From a virus, in IMG/VR virus record IMGVR_UViG_3300000115_000023, positions 15,810 to 49,826 of that record: a DNA stretch of 34,017 nt; one strand, given 5' to 3'. The notes beneath the pieces were generated by a model, which was not told where the DNA came from, did no database searches, and was given only the letters and a program-made list of their open reading frames with translations. The position numbers and the translations under genes are program-made. Every line of letters begins with the position of its first letter. Position 1 is the first letter of the stretch. Below are positions 25,582-31,073 of the stretch, one piece after another.

Positions 25582-26181
25582 TCAGCTGTTGATTCCTCCA
25601 GACTGCGCAGCAAACTGCTGGGTCAAGTCTGGCATCGCTGGCTTAGCCTGAGGCTCACCAGCAATAAACTTGTGTTCACAGCTGCCTGCAAGCACAAGAT
25701 CTGTGTGACGATACACAGGCATCTGTGTACCAGTCAATGGGTTAGTCGCAACAACCACTTCTTTGGTTGAAGGATTAACCTTTGGTGTCTGCGTCTTCGA
25801 ACGAGGATTCTTCTCGAAGTTCTCAGTCACCTGAATGGAGAGCTGAGTATCGGCAGGAAGGCCGAGTCTTTGATAGAAATCCTCAGCCATCATTACAGGA
25901 CTACCCATAGTAGCGTCACCTTCACGTGACCCAAGGATAGCCGATGCTTTGTTAGCTTCGAACGAACGCAGAGCGGTAACACGAGTAACATTACCAAGAG
26001 ACTCAGTGCCTTGCTCCAAACTAATCAACACAGAGTTGGCAGCGCTCGCATTTTCCGGACGCTCCACTTCCTGTTGGAATTGGACAGACATTTGATTCTT
26101 GGTGCTGTTCGTATTGAACCACCACTTACGGATGACAACTTTGCCTGTTGTCAAGGCTTGATCATAAGCAGGATTTGCCAT
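25582..26181 (-). CDS. Insulated, probably abundant phage protein of unknown function
   Basis: 199 residues, soluble, no membrane segment. The sequence is rich in Ala, Thr, Gln and Val with beta-strand rhythm (KVVIRKWWFN; QLSIQVTENFEKNP; VYRHTDLVLAG) and a flexible C-terminus (LTQQFAAQSGGINS). No family recognised. A terminator hairpin lies just upstream and a large hairpin just downstream, so it appears to be its own transcription unit, which with its codon choice suggests high expression (inference). A second nucleic-acid-binding or early regulatory protein is possible. Confidence 0.82.
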   Translation of the reverse strand: MANPAYDQALTTGKVVIRKWWFNTNSTKNQMSVQFQQEVERPENASAANSVLISLEQGTESLGNVTRVTALRSFEANKASAILGSREGDATMGSPVMMAEDFYQRLGLPADTQLSIQVTENFEKNPRSKTQTPKVNPSTKEVVVATNPLTGTQMPVYRHTDLVLAGSCEHKFIAGEPQAKPAMPDLTQQFAAQSGGINS

Positions 26182-26188
26182 GATAAAA

Positions 26189-26228
26189 GTAAATAAAAGA
26201 AAAGTGGGGACACTTGATGGTAGTCCCC
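26189..26228 (-). terminator. Terminator in front of the 199-residue gene
   Basis: On the minus strand GGGGAC pairs with GTCCCC around an 11-base loop and is followed by the T-rich run ACTTTTCTTTTATTT. It follows the coiled-coil gene (stop at 26253), and its T-rich tail forms most of the leader of the next gene (ATG 26181). Confidence 0.75.
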
Positions 26229-26252
26229 GACACCAATATCATTTTCGCTGAG

Positions 26253-26537
26253 TCAACCCCAACGAAGTCTCTTAGCCTTACTGCTACGAAGACTAATGTT
26301 TGCTTTCTGCTCTTGCTGCTTCAACTTGATGACCTTGTCTTTGCAGTTATTGAATTTGACAAGAGTCTGACCTTTGTGGCTTGAATTGTGAGCCAGCTGA
26401 TCAACAAGGTTGCTATCACTACCATCTGCAATAAGCTGTCGTGCAATACGACTGATGTTCTTATTGTGCATGTCAATACTGATTGCAAGTGACTCGATTT
26501 GCTTCTCTAAAGATTCTATTTCGTCTCTGTATCTCAT
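26253..26537 (-). CDS. Small coiled-coil protein
   Basis: 94 residues from the ATG at 26537; the frame extends upstream through the tRNA-like element only by non-ATG codons, so the shorter start is chosen. RYRDEIESLEKQIESLAISI (2-21) starts a clear coiled coil. The C-terminal half is basic (VIKLKQQEQKANISLRSSKA, then KRLRWG), fit for nucleic-acid binding. Function unknown. A tRNA-like structure ends about 21 bases upstream. Confidence 0.75.
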   Translation of the reverse strand: MRYRDEIESLEKQIESLAISIDMHNKNISRIARQLIADGSDSNLVDQLAHNSSHKGQTLVKFNNCKDKVIKLKQQEQKANISLRSSKAKRLRWG

Positions 26538-26558
26538 CTTGTAGGTAATTAATAATAG

Positions 26559-26640
26559 AGCACAGTGTGGAATCGAACCACATAAGCATTTTGTAATCCA
26601 TTCTTGACCAAATGAAATGCTTATCAAACCTGACTGTGCA
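26559..26640 (-). ncRNA. tRNA-like element lacking a D-stem
   Basis: On the minus strand GCACAG and CTGTGC form an acceptor-like stem (T-T mismatch at the outer pair). Next to it is a standard T-arm, TGTGG TTCGATT CCACA. There is no D-stem: the joint is a 9-base TCAGGTTTG containing GG. In place of the anticodon arm is a perfect 10-bp stem ATAAGCATTT/AAATGCTTAT closed by a 23-base loop. This resembles the tRNA-like domain of tmRNA or a viral tRNA-like structure more than a working tRNA; a decayed tRNA is the alternative. Confidence 0.55.
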
Positions 26641-26905
26641 GAAGCGAGAGTGTGCACCGTGCCCGTAGGCGCCATCAACGGCTACACACTCCCTAACTAT
26701 GACTATGCAGTGCAAGCTGGCACCGGTACGCTGAATATGAATCATGCTTTAGAACGTACGCTGGGCATGACTATGTCGACGCAGCAATGAGTCGTCACTC
26801 AATGCCACTTCCCATTACTGGGCACGTTTAAGACGCACTCAATACTCTACCGCGTTTTGGGTAAAGCAAGACCTATTCGTCAATAGGTAGGCGACAAAAT
26901 GACTT
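26641..26905 (-). ncRNA. Gene-poor structured stretch, possible non-coding RNA
   Basis: About 265 bases without a convincing gene, more GC-rich than the surroundings. Minus-strand hairpins seen: ACCTATT-GACG-AATAGGT (26871-26888); TGAGT-GACG-ACTCA; CCCA-GTAA-TGGG; GTACG/CGTAC; and a 7-bp closing stem GAGTGTG/CACACTC enclosing GCC-GTTGAT-GGC. It leads straight into the tRNA-like element. A plus-strand 57-codon frame (26617-26790) is the only sizeable small reading frame I noted. Confidence 0.4.
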
Positions 26906-27094
26906 TCACTTCAACAAAGTTGCAGTGAAAATGTACTGACTAAAGTCAGCCAAGCGACACTGAGACTTTGCAATCTCAATAGCCTTGACCTTTGACTTTT
27001 CCAATCTGTTATCGTCAGTAATAACAATTTGGAATGGAGCGGTGTACCCATTAACGTGGGTAGTCTCTACTCGCCACTTACGTAGCTTACTCAT
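26906..27094 (-). CDS. Small basic hypothetical protein
   Basis: 62 residues from the ATG at 27094. SKLRKWRVETTHVNGYTAPF then QIVITDDNRLEKSKVKAIEI reads as a beta-beta-alpha unit with basic ends. No family recognised. The start overlaps the stop of a 6-codon minigene (ATGA), itself coupled to a 9-codon minigene, a chain that looks like translational coupling in a leader. Confidence 0.65.
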   Translation of the reverse strand: MSKLRKWRVETTHVNGYTAPFQIVITDDNRLEKSKVKAIEIAKSQCRLADFSQYIFTATLLK

Positions 27095-27137
27095 GAAGAG
27101 CAAGCAGTCATGGCGAACCTCGTGTCTGTTTATTCAT
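27091..27137 (-). other. Two coupled minigenes (9 and 6 codons) leading into the 62-residue gene
   Basis: Minus strand: ATG at 27137 gives MNKQTRGSP and stops in an ATGA at 27111-27108. That ATG gives MTACSS and stops in another ATGA at 27094-27091, whose ATG starts the 62-residue gene. These may be leader peptides or chance; the double overlap is unusual. Confidence 0.35.
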
Positions 27138-27142
27138 TGTGT

Positions 27143-27217
27143 TTACAAATTTATGACGATGATTACAAGGAGCACAATGGCTCCCTGTATCATCAAGACT
27201 GCTGTTGACCTTCTCAT
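27143..27217 (-). CDS. 24-residue single-pass membrane peptide
   Basis: The minus-strand ATG at 27217 overlaps the TGA of the zinc-ribbon gene as ATGA. It encodes a basic start (MRRST) and a continuous hydrophobic helix (LMIQGAIVLLVIIVINL). The exact 4-base overlap and the clean one-helix sequence argue for a real gene. The function could be membrane disturbance or interaction with a host membrane protein, but this is not known. Confidence 0.6.
   Translation of the reverse strand: MRRSTAVLMIQGAIVLLVIIVINL
27146..27153 (-). promoter_or_regulatory. Candidate -7 element (TAAATTTG)
   Basis: The minus strand reads TAAATTTG, a TAnnTTTG match, at the end of the 24-residue membrane peptide gene and 8 bases before the first minigene ATG. 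No -33 TTTG is evident; support is positional only. Confidence 0.3.
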
Positions 27218-27741
27218 GATTGCTCAAGGTTTTCGTTAGTCTCATGTCCAGCTATATACTCCTCATTAAGACAATTATTACAGTACTCATCTTCATAGTG
27301 AAGTTCACCACACCTACGGCACTCATCTTGCATGCGCTCAGGTATAGTTGCATCCTCATCAGCTGCATCATTGTCTTCATCAAAATAGCCAATGTTCTGC
27401 TCAATAAGGCTCTGAGTGTCACCCCAATTACGGTCGACAGAACTCTTAATGCTACTGACACCATCCATGATGTGTCTCTTTGCACTCAAGTACTTGTCCT
27501 CATCTAAGCCATGCTTATCGACATACTCAAGGAGACAGATATCTTTCTTGATATCTGCAAGGCGTTTAAGAGTATTTCCGAGAATGCTTCTCGTCTTACC
27601 CGCTTTGTCAAATGTGAGTTGGTCAAAGTATGGACATCTTGCCATCAGTTCTCCAAGCTGTTTTTGTCCTTCCTGCATGAGGTCAGTAGAAACCTGCAGG
27701 TCTTTAAGGGATGCATCTATGTGTGGCATACTATTAATCAT
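27214..27741 (-). CDS. Protein with C-terminal zinc ribbon
   Basis: 175 residues (a second ATG at 27729). The first two thirds are helical (LKDLQVSTDLMQEGQKQLGE; NTLKRLADIKKDICLLEYVD). An acidic linker (YFDEDNDAADEDA) follows, then a four-cysteine zinc ribbon CRRCGELHYEDEYCNNC and a short tail. Zinc ribbons with acidic linkers are common in small phage proteins that bind host enzymes or nucleic acid. The start overlaps the next gene's stop by 8 bases; its stop is coupled to a membrane peptide gene. Confidence 0.8.
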   Translation of the reverse strand: MINSMPHIDASLKDLQVSTDLMQEGQKQLGELMARCPYFDQLTFDKAGKTRSILGNTLKRLADIKKDICLLEYVDKHGLDEDKYLSAKRHIMDGVSSIKSSVDRNWGDTQSLIEQNIGYFDEDNDAADEDATIPERMQDECRRCGELHYEDEYCNNCLNEEYIAGHETNENLEQS

Positions 27742-28018
27742 TTGTAATAGGTTCAGTGATATTCATATATACTACTTTCGAACCTGTCATTTCAAGCTGG
27801 TTTGTGACTACTTCCAGTGAGTAATGAGATTCGAACGTGTCTTCATCGTGTTGACTGCTTTTGTTGTAGTTAACTGAAGCTATGCAGTATCCATTACAAA
27901 AGACTTGAACACGAACGTTGTTGTCTATGAAGTACTCATTGACAATAGTTATCTGAGAGTGGTCTTGAACTTTGCTGTATAACAACTCAAGAAGGTTGCA
28001 AAGTATCTGAACTGTCAT
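27734..28018 (-). CDS. Small hypothetical protein
   Basis: 94 residues. The sequence alternates as beta strands (VRVQVFCNGYCIASVNYN) after a first helix (VQILCNLLELLYSK). It is acidic overall, with no membrane segment and no family recognised. The start overlaps the upstream membrane gene's stop as ATGA, indicating coupling. Confidence 0.7.
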   Translation of the reverse strand: MTVQILCNLLELLYSKVQDHSQITIVNEYFIDNNVRVQVFCNGYCIASVNYNKSSQHDEDTFESHYSLEVVTNQLEMTGSKVVYMNITEPITND

Positions 28019-28236
28019 GATTGGTCGGTTTTGTATGAAGAATACTCATGTTCAACATAGAGTGCGAGCCACAATCCTACAACAGTAAACATTCCAATGA
28101 CTCCGATAGTCGCTACTATGTCTTGGTCTAGGTTGTAGTTCTGTGGCTCACTGAGTCCAATGAATAGACCCATGAGAGCTGAGTAACATGCTGTGATGAT
28201 AGCGATGGCTATCGTAGGGAGGAAAGAATTGTTCAT
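28015..28236 (-). CDS. Small two-helix membrane protein
   Basis: 73 residues from the ATG at 28236. Two hydrophobic helices are visible: FLPTIAIAIITACYSALMGL (5-24) and IVATIGVIGMFTVVGLWLAL, with a short polar turn between and a charged C-terminus (YVEHEYSSYKTDQS). Its place among early-type small genes suggests a host-membrane-directed function such as exclusion or a minor holin/antiholin, without direct proof. It is coupled by ATGA to the next gene. Confidence 0.75.
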   Translation of the reverse strand: MNNSFLPTIAIAIITACYSALMGLFIGLSEPQNYNLDQDIVATIGVIGMFTVVGLWLALYVEHEYSSYKTDQS

Positions 28237-28373
28237 CGTTGTGTAATACAATTGAATGTGTAACATGTTGGTTACTTGTGATTTGCTGCTGGTTGAGTGG
28301 TGTGATGGCACCTTGCCATACACACACACTCTTAACCAATAACAAAGCGGCTTCGCCGCCCACAAGGGGTTGC
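28237..28373. other. Intergenic leader with terminator
   Basis: This 137-base gap holds a strong hairpin terminator at 28341-28359 after the upstream gene, and then an A/C-rich minus-strand leader (TTGTATTACACAACG just before the ATG). I see no clear TAnnTTTG promoter in it. Confidence 0.5.
28341..28359 (-). terminator. Terminator after the 117-residue gene
   Basis: On the minus strand GCGGC-GAA-GCCGC is a very stable 5-bp stem with a triloop, followed by TTTGTTATT. It lies 15 bases past the stop at 28374. Confidence 0.75.
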
Positions 28374-28727
28374 TTAGAAAGCAACCTCTTGGGTTTGGAA
28401 GCGTGAGTAGCCGCGGACAAAGGCCCAAGTGGAACGAAAAGGCTTGCCCTTTTTGTCCACGCAGTCTTTGGCGTGGAACTCAAGAGTCTGCTTGAGTTCT
28501 GGATTGAGCTGGATTGCTTCGTAAGAGGCAATACTAAGGTCAAAGGCAGTGGGCAGCGTAGCGCCGGCCTCTGTTGCCATGAGCTGGTATTTCGACAGCT
28601 TGCCTGTCGTGATATCAGTGCATGCGTGACAGCTTGCGACGAGCAAGTTGGGCAGCCGCGTAGCTGCTGTAGCTACCGTAGCTTGCGAAGGTTGCGTAGG
28701 TTGCGGAGTGGGTTGTGCGTATTGCAT
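28374..28727 (-). CDS. First gene of the minus-strand region, unknown function
   Basis: 117 residues from the ATG at 28727. The N-terminal 25 residues are a Pro/Gln/Thr/Ala low-complexity segment (QPTPQPTQPSQATVATAAT). Then a CHAC motif and a globular part with KLSKYQLMATEAGATLPTAF and a basic, aromatic end (STWAFVRGYSRFQ). No known family. Its DNA is noticeably more GC-rich than neighbouring genes, with GTAGCT-type short repeats. As the first gene left of the divergent switch it is likely expressed early (inference). Confidence 0.72.
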   Translation of the reverse strand: MQYAQPTPQPTQPSQATVATAATRLPNLLVASCHACTDITTGKLSKYQLMATEAGATLPTAFDLSIASYEAIQLNPELKQTLEFHAKDCVDKKGKPFRSTWAFVRGYSRFQTQEVAF

Positions 28728-28823
28728 GAGGGGTAGGTTAAAATGCGCAGTAAAGCAGGGGTCGTTGTCTGTGTAGGTTCCCACTCTCAAAAAATTTCAA
28801 AAAAAAATTTCTATTTTAGAAGC
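28728..28823. promoter_or_regulatory. Divergent intergenic region where transcription switches strand
   Basis: 96 bases between divergent starts (minus ATG at 28727 and plus ATG at 28824). The right half is almost pure A/T, with AAATTT repeats and a small TTCTA-TTT-TAGAA hairpin just before the plus ATG. It probably carries promoters in both directions; none matches a consensus I can name. Confidence 0.5.
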
Positions 28824-28952
28824 ATGAAAACCACAGACACATTTCAGCCTAAAGACAAAGTCAATCGTCCAGGCATCCACGCTAAGACAAAGACATCTAA
28901 GAACAAGAAGTCTAAGCTGTACAAGAAAACTTATAAGGGTCAGGGTAGATAA
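28824..28952 (+). CDS. 42-residue very basic conserved phage protein
   Basis: From the ATG at 28824 it encodes KDKVNRPGIHAKTKTSKNKK and ends in KKTYKGQGR. It is strongly Lys-rich with the pattern HAKTKTSK followed by YKKTYKGQGR, which I recall as a recurring tiny protein in Bacteroidota phages, function unknown. A nucleic-acid or ribosome-binding role would fit its charge. It is alone between a divergent leader and a bidirectional terminator, so it is a single-gene unit. Confidence 0.75.
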   Translation: MKTTDTFQPKDKVNRPGIHAKTKTSKNKKSKLYKKTYKGQGR

Positions 28953-28986
28953 AAAAAGAGCTAGCCTTTCAGCTAGCCCCCTTTTT
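28952..28986. terminator. Bidirectional terminator
   Basis: GCTAGC (28960-28965) pairs with GCTAGC (28972-28977) over CTTTCA, with an A7 run to the left and CCCCCTTTTT to the right. It has a U-tract in both directions, which implies a minus-strand gene ending from the right. Confidence 0.8.
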
Positions 28987-29009
28987 CCCATGATAGCGAA
29001 ACTCAGCAC

Positions 29010-29267
29010 TTAGTCCGTGTAACGCATTTCGAATATACGTCTTATATTTGTAATCAGAGACCTCAATGGAGATCGGCCCTGAGGTAAACAAAGTAGGGGC
29101 CTAGACATCGGGTTTGAGTAGGGTATCACCATAGGTATCTGAAAGTCGTCCCCGGTAGTCTCGAAAAGTACGCTGATATAAAACTCGGGTGGGAACAAGG
29201 CTATAGGCTGACAGAAAATGCCCCCACGTAGGCTAAACACGGCGAGTGGAAATTCAGTGTTAGACAA
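29010..29267 (-). CDS. Possible 85-residue gene with TTG start
   Basis: The frame starts at TTG (29267) with no better start and a stop codon shortly upstream. The translation (FPLAVFSLRGGIFCQPIALF, then MVIPYSNP) looks like a folded protein, and a bidirectional terminator lies where its transcript would end. Otherwise this gap of about 340 bases holds nothing on the plus strand. No family known. It could instead be an untranslated leader for the amidase. Confidence 0.4.
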   Translation of the reverse strand: MSNTEFPLAVFSLRGGIFCQPIALFPPEFYISVLFETTGDDFQIPMVIPYSNPMSRPLLCLPQGRSPLRSLITNIRRIFEMRYTD

Positions 29268-29296
29268 GTAAACTCAAGGGGGAAAATTGTATAGTC

Positions 29297-29728
29297 ATGA
29301 GAGAGATTAACCGCATTATCATTCATTGTTCAGCTACCCCAGAAGGTAGACATGTAACTGCTGACACTATTCGTGACTGGCACATGAAAAAGGGATGGAG
29401 CGATATCGGGTATCACTATGTGATAGACCTCGAAGGCTGTATAGAAGCTGGAAGACCGATAGACAGATCTGGGGCTCACGTGCGTGGGCATAACAAAGAC
29501 TCTATCGGGATATGCTACATTGGGGGATTAGCCAAAGAGAAGAACGACAAAGATCAATGGGTTGCTAAAGACACAATGACTGATCAGCAAGAGCACGCTA
29601 CGCGAGAGCTGATATACTCCTTGCGTATGGTGGCAGACAAGCAGTTGACACTGCATGGGCATAACGAGTTCTCAAAGAAAGCATGCCCTAGCTTCAAAGT
29701 ATCAGAGAAATTCAAAGACATACTATAA
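29297..29728 (+). CDS. N-acetylmuramoyl-L-alanine amidase (T7 lysozyme type)
   Basis: 143 residues, Amidase_2 fold. RIIIHCSAT (6-14, zinc His10), GYHYVID (38-44, catalytic Tyr), GICYIGGL (71-78) and LHGHNEFSKKACPSF (119-133, with zinc His122, catalytic Lys128 and zinc Cys130) reproduce the T7 lysozyme active site. It cuts the amide bond between MurNAc and L-Ala in peptidoglycan for lysis; there is no signal peptide, so a holin or other route is needed. In T7 the homologue also inhibits host-type phage polymerase; that is not implied here. It begins the rightward operon region. Confidence 0.95.
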   Translation: MREINRIIIHCSATPEGRHVTADTIRDWHMKKGWSDIGYHYVIDLEGCIEAGRPIDRSGAHVRGHNKDSIGICYIGGLAKEKNDKDQWVAKDTMTDQQEHATRELIYSLRMVADKQLTLHGHNEFSKKACPSFKVSEKFKDIL

Positions 29729-29738
29729 GTATTTCTTT

Positions 29739-29746
29739 TATATTTG
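29739..29746 (+). promoter_or_regulatory. Candidate -7 element (TATATTTG) before groES-like gene
   Basis: Exact TAnnTTTG match 16 bases before the ATG at 29763, in the 34-base gap after the amidase. The same 8-mer precedes the small membrane gene at 22364 at nearly the same distance. No -33 TTTG is seen. Confidence 0.4.
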
Positions 29747-29762
29747 CCGTAAACCAAGCATT

Positions 29763-30044
29763 ATGGCAAAGAATAATTTCCCATTCCTCCCAACGCGCGA
29801 TTGGGTGGTACTCCCTATTCAGAATCAAAACGAAACTGAGTCTGGGATACTCCTTACAGGAGGAGCAGAGCGTGCCTTGCGTAAGAACGTAATGGAAGTA
29901 GTTGCTGTCGGACCTAGCTGTGAGAACATCAAGAAAGGGGACACAGTAATGATACATCCTACAACTGAGGGTCTAGTCATTGACGTACAAGGCAAAGACT
30001 ATGTAATGGTCAATGAATTCCAAATCTGCGGTAAGTTCGTATGA
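29763..30044 (+). CDS. GroES-like co-chaperonin (Cpn10 fold)
   Basis: 93 residues from the ATG at 29763, the size of GroES. FLPTRDWVVLPIQNQNETES (7-26) is the beta-strand and mobile-loop start; GILLTGGAERALRKNVMEVV, AVGPS, IKKGDTVMIHP and DYVMVNEFQICGKFV follow the Cpn10 order (GxVxAVG, GDxVxF, ending in a LxxxDILA-like strand). Phage GroES proteins such as T4 gp31 adapt host GroEL for large capsid proteins. Position before the packaging and head genes agrees. Its stop overlaps the next start (ATGA). Confidence 0.82.
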   Translation: MAKNNFPFLPTRDWVVLPIQNQNETESGILLTGGAERALRKNVMEVVAVGPSCENIKKGDTVMIHPTTEGLVIDVQGKDYVMVNEFQICGKFV

Positions 30045-30286
30045 CTGGGACAGTTACTGTCTCGCTCAAAGACTTTGATGAACTACGTGAGGCCAAGGAT
30101 AAAGCTGATGAAACTCTTACTAGGGTAACCCGCGCTGCTAAGGAGCTCGAGGTATTCCTATCCTTTATTGTTAGCCGGGACAATATTACCGAGTACATAG
30201 AGGAGTTCAACAGACAATCACAGAAATCAAAAATCTCCGTCATAGACGGGAGAGCAAAGATTGCATTCAATGACACGAAGAATTAA
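30041..30286 (+). CDS. Small coiled-coil protein
   Basis: 81 residues. DFDELREAKDKADETLTRVT (11-30) continues into a heptad helix to about residue 62, followed by a short basic strand (KSKISVIDGRAKIAFND). It is coupled by ATGA to the groES-like gene. Unknown; a scaffold or chaperone partner is one idea from position only. Confidence 0.75.
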   Translation: MTGTVTVSLKDFDELREAKDKADETLTRVTRAAKELEVFLSFIVSRDNITEYIEEFNRQSQKSKISVIDGRAKIAFNDTKN

Positions 30287-30584
30287 AATCCAACCTACGA
30301 CTACATATCAGTTCTTGCAGGTCTTCAACGGTATACTGGAGTTGACAGACAAAGAGCTAGAGATATTGTCCCTGTTCATAGACAACAGCGATACAGTCAA
30401 CTTATGCTCATCTGAAACCAAAAAGAAGGTTGCAAAGAAGCTAGACATAGATAACTCCAACACCTTGAACATATACGTCAAGCGTCTTAAGGACAAAAAC
30501 GCTATATTAAAAACAAAGGATGGGTACAAAGTATCTAAGCTCCTAGAACGAAACCAGCAAGTCATCATAGAAATTAATTCGTAA
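30270..30584 (+). CDS. Winged-helix DNA-binding protein
   Basis: 104 residues from the ATG at 30270. ELTDKELEILSLFID, then TKKKVAKKLDIDNSNTLNIY and VKRLKDKNAILKTKDGYKVS make a helix-turn-helix with a wing, like MarR/RepB-type domains. It overlaps the previous gene by 17 bases and the next start by one base. In this spot it may regulate late genes or take part in packaging. Confidence 0.78.
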   Translation: MTRRIKIQPTTTYQFLQVFNGILELTDKELEILSLFIDNSDTVNLCSSETKKKVAKKLDIDNSNTLNIYVKRLKDKNAILKTKDGYKVSKLLERNQQVIIEINS

Positions 30585-30922
30585 TGCCATCTATATACAA
30601 AATGGTGAAAGGCTTCATAGAAGAAGCAGTAGAGTACGCTAAACAAGGTGCCCCCCACGTAACTGCAAAGCAGTACGAGGATAGACTCAAGGCATGTTAC
30701 AGCTGCGAGCACTTTAAAAAAGACGTAGAGAGATGTGGGCTATGCGGATGCTTAATTGAGCATAAAGCAAAGTGGGCTACATCAAACTGTCCAGACGACC
30801 CCAAAAGATGGGAGAAGCTGAGAGTCGGGTCCGGGGGGAAGAAAATCAAGCTGAAGAATGGACCAAAAAATAATACTGCAGAGACTAGCGACGAAGTACG
30901 ATCTCCCGATACAGAAGATTGA
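30584..30922 (+). CDS. Cysteine-rich zinc-binding protein
   Basis: 112 residues. A helical N-terminus (KMVKGFIEEAVEYAKQ) is followed by CYSCEHFKKDVERCGLCGCL and a later Cys in SNCP, a zinc-binding cluster of the kind found in small phage proteins (DUF6171-like). The C-terminus is basic then acidic and overlaps the next gene by 65 bases in another frame. Role unknown; a DNA-packaging accessory is possible by position. Confidence 0.8.
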   Translation: MPSIYKMVKGFIEEAVEYAKQGAPHVTAKQYEDRLKACYSCEHFKKDVERCGLCGCLIEHKAKWATSNCPDDPKRWEKLRVGSGGKKIKLKNGPKNNTAETSDEVRSPDTED

Positions 30923-31073
30923 GGAAGCAGTCTACTACCAATTCAGGTATGTATCTCAAGTAATTAAGAAAGGGGGATTTGAGTCTATTAGACTCCCATA
31001 CTTAGGTAAGTTCCATGTACTCCCTGGAAGACTAAAACACCTTAACGATGCGAGAACTCATAATAGTAAGTAA
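30858..31073 (+). CDS. Short HU/IHF-like protein
   Basis: 71 residues. IEEAVYYQFRYVSQVIKKGG (21-40) then SIRLPYLGKFHVLPGRL follows the HU/IHF layout: a dimer helix, the KG turn, a strand and a GxF-type motif. The DNA-binding arm is shortened. crAss-like phages carry IHF-type proteins near their packaging genes (recalled). The start overlaps the zinc protein by 65 bases and the end overlaps the next gene by 26 bases. Confidence 0.62.
   Translation: MDQKIILQRLATKYDLPIQKIEEAVYYQFRYVSQVIKKGGFESIRLPYLGKFHVLPGRLKHLNDARTHNSK

Noticed and set aside
26617-26790. 57-codon plus-strand frame with a protein-like sequence inside the structured non-coding stretch
   Set aside because: It runs against all neighbours, starts inside the tRNA-like element, has no leader signal, and the region folds well on the other strand. 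Kept only as an alternative.
26559-26905. Complete tmRNA gene
   Set aside because: The two acceptor halves lie only 80 bases apart with no tag-coding stretch between them, so the architecture is not that of a tmRNA.
27416-27820. Plus-strand frame of 134 codons opposite the zinc-ribbon gene
   Set aside because: The minus-strand gene has coupled starts and a zinc ribbon; the plus frame shows no domain.
28148-28543. Minus-strand frame of 131 codons across the intergenic gap and terminator near 28350
   Set aside because: It runs through a strong terminator and overlaps two better genes.
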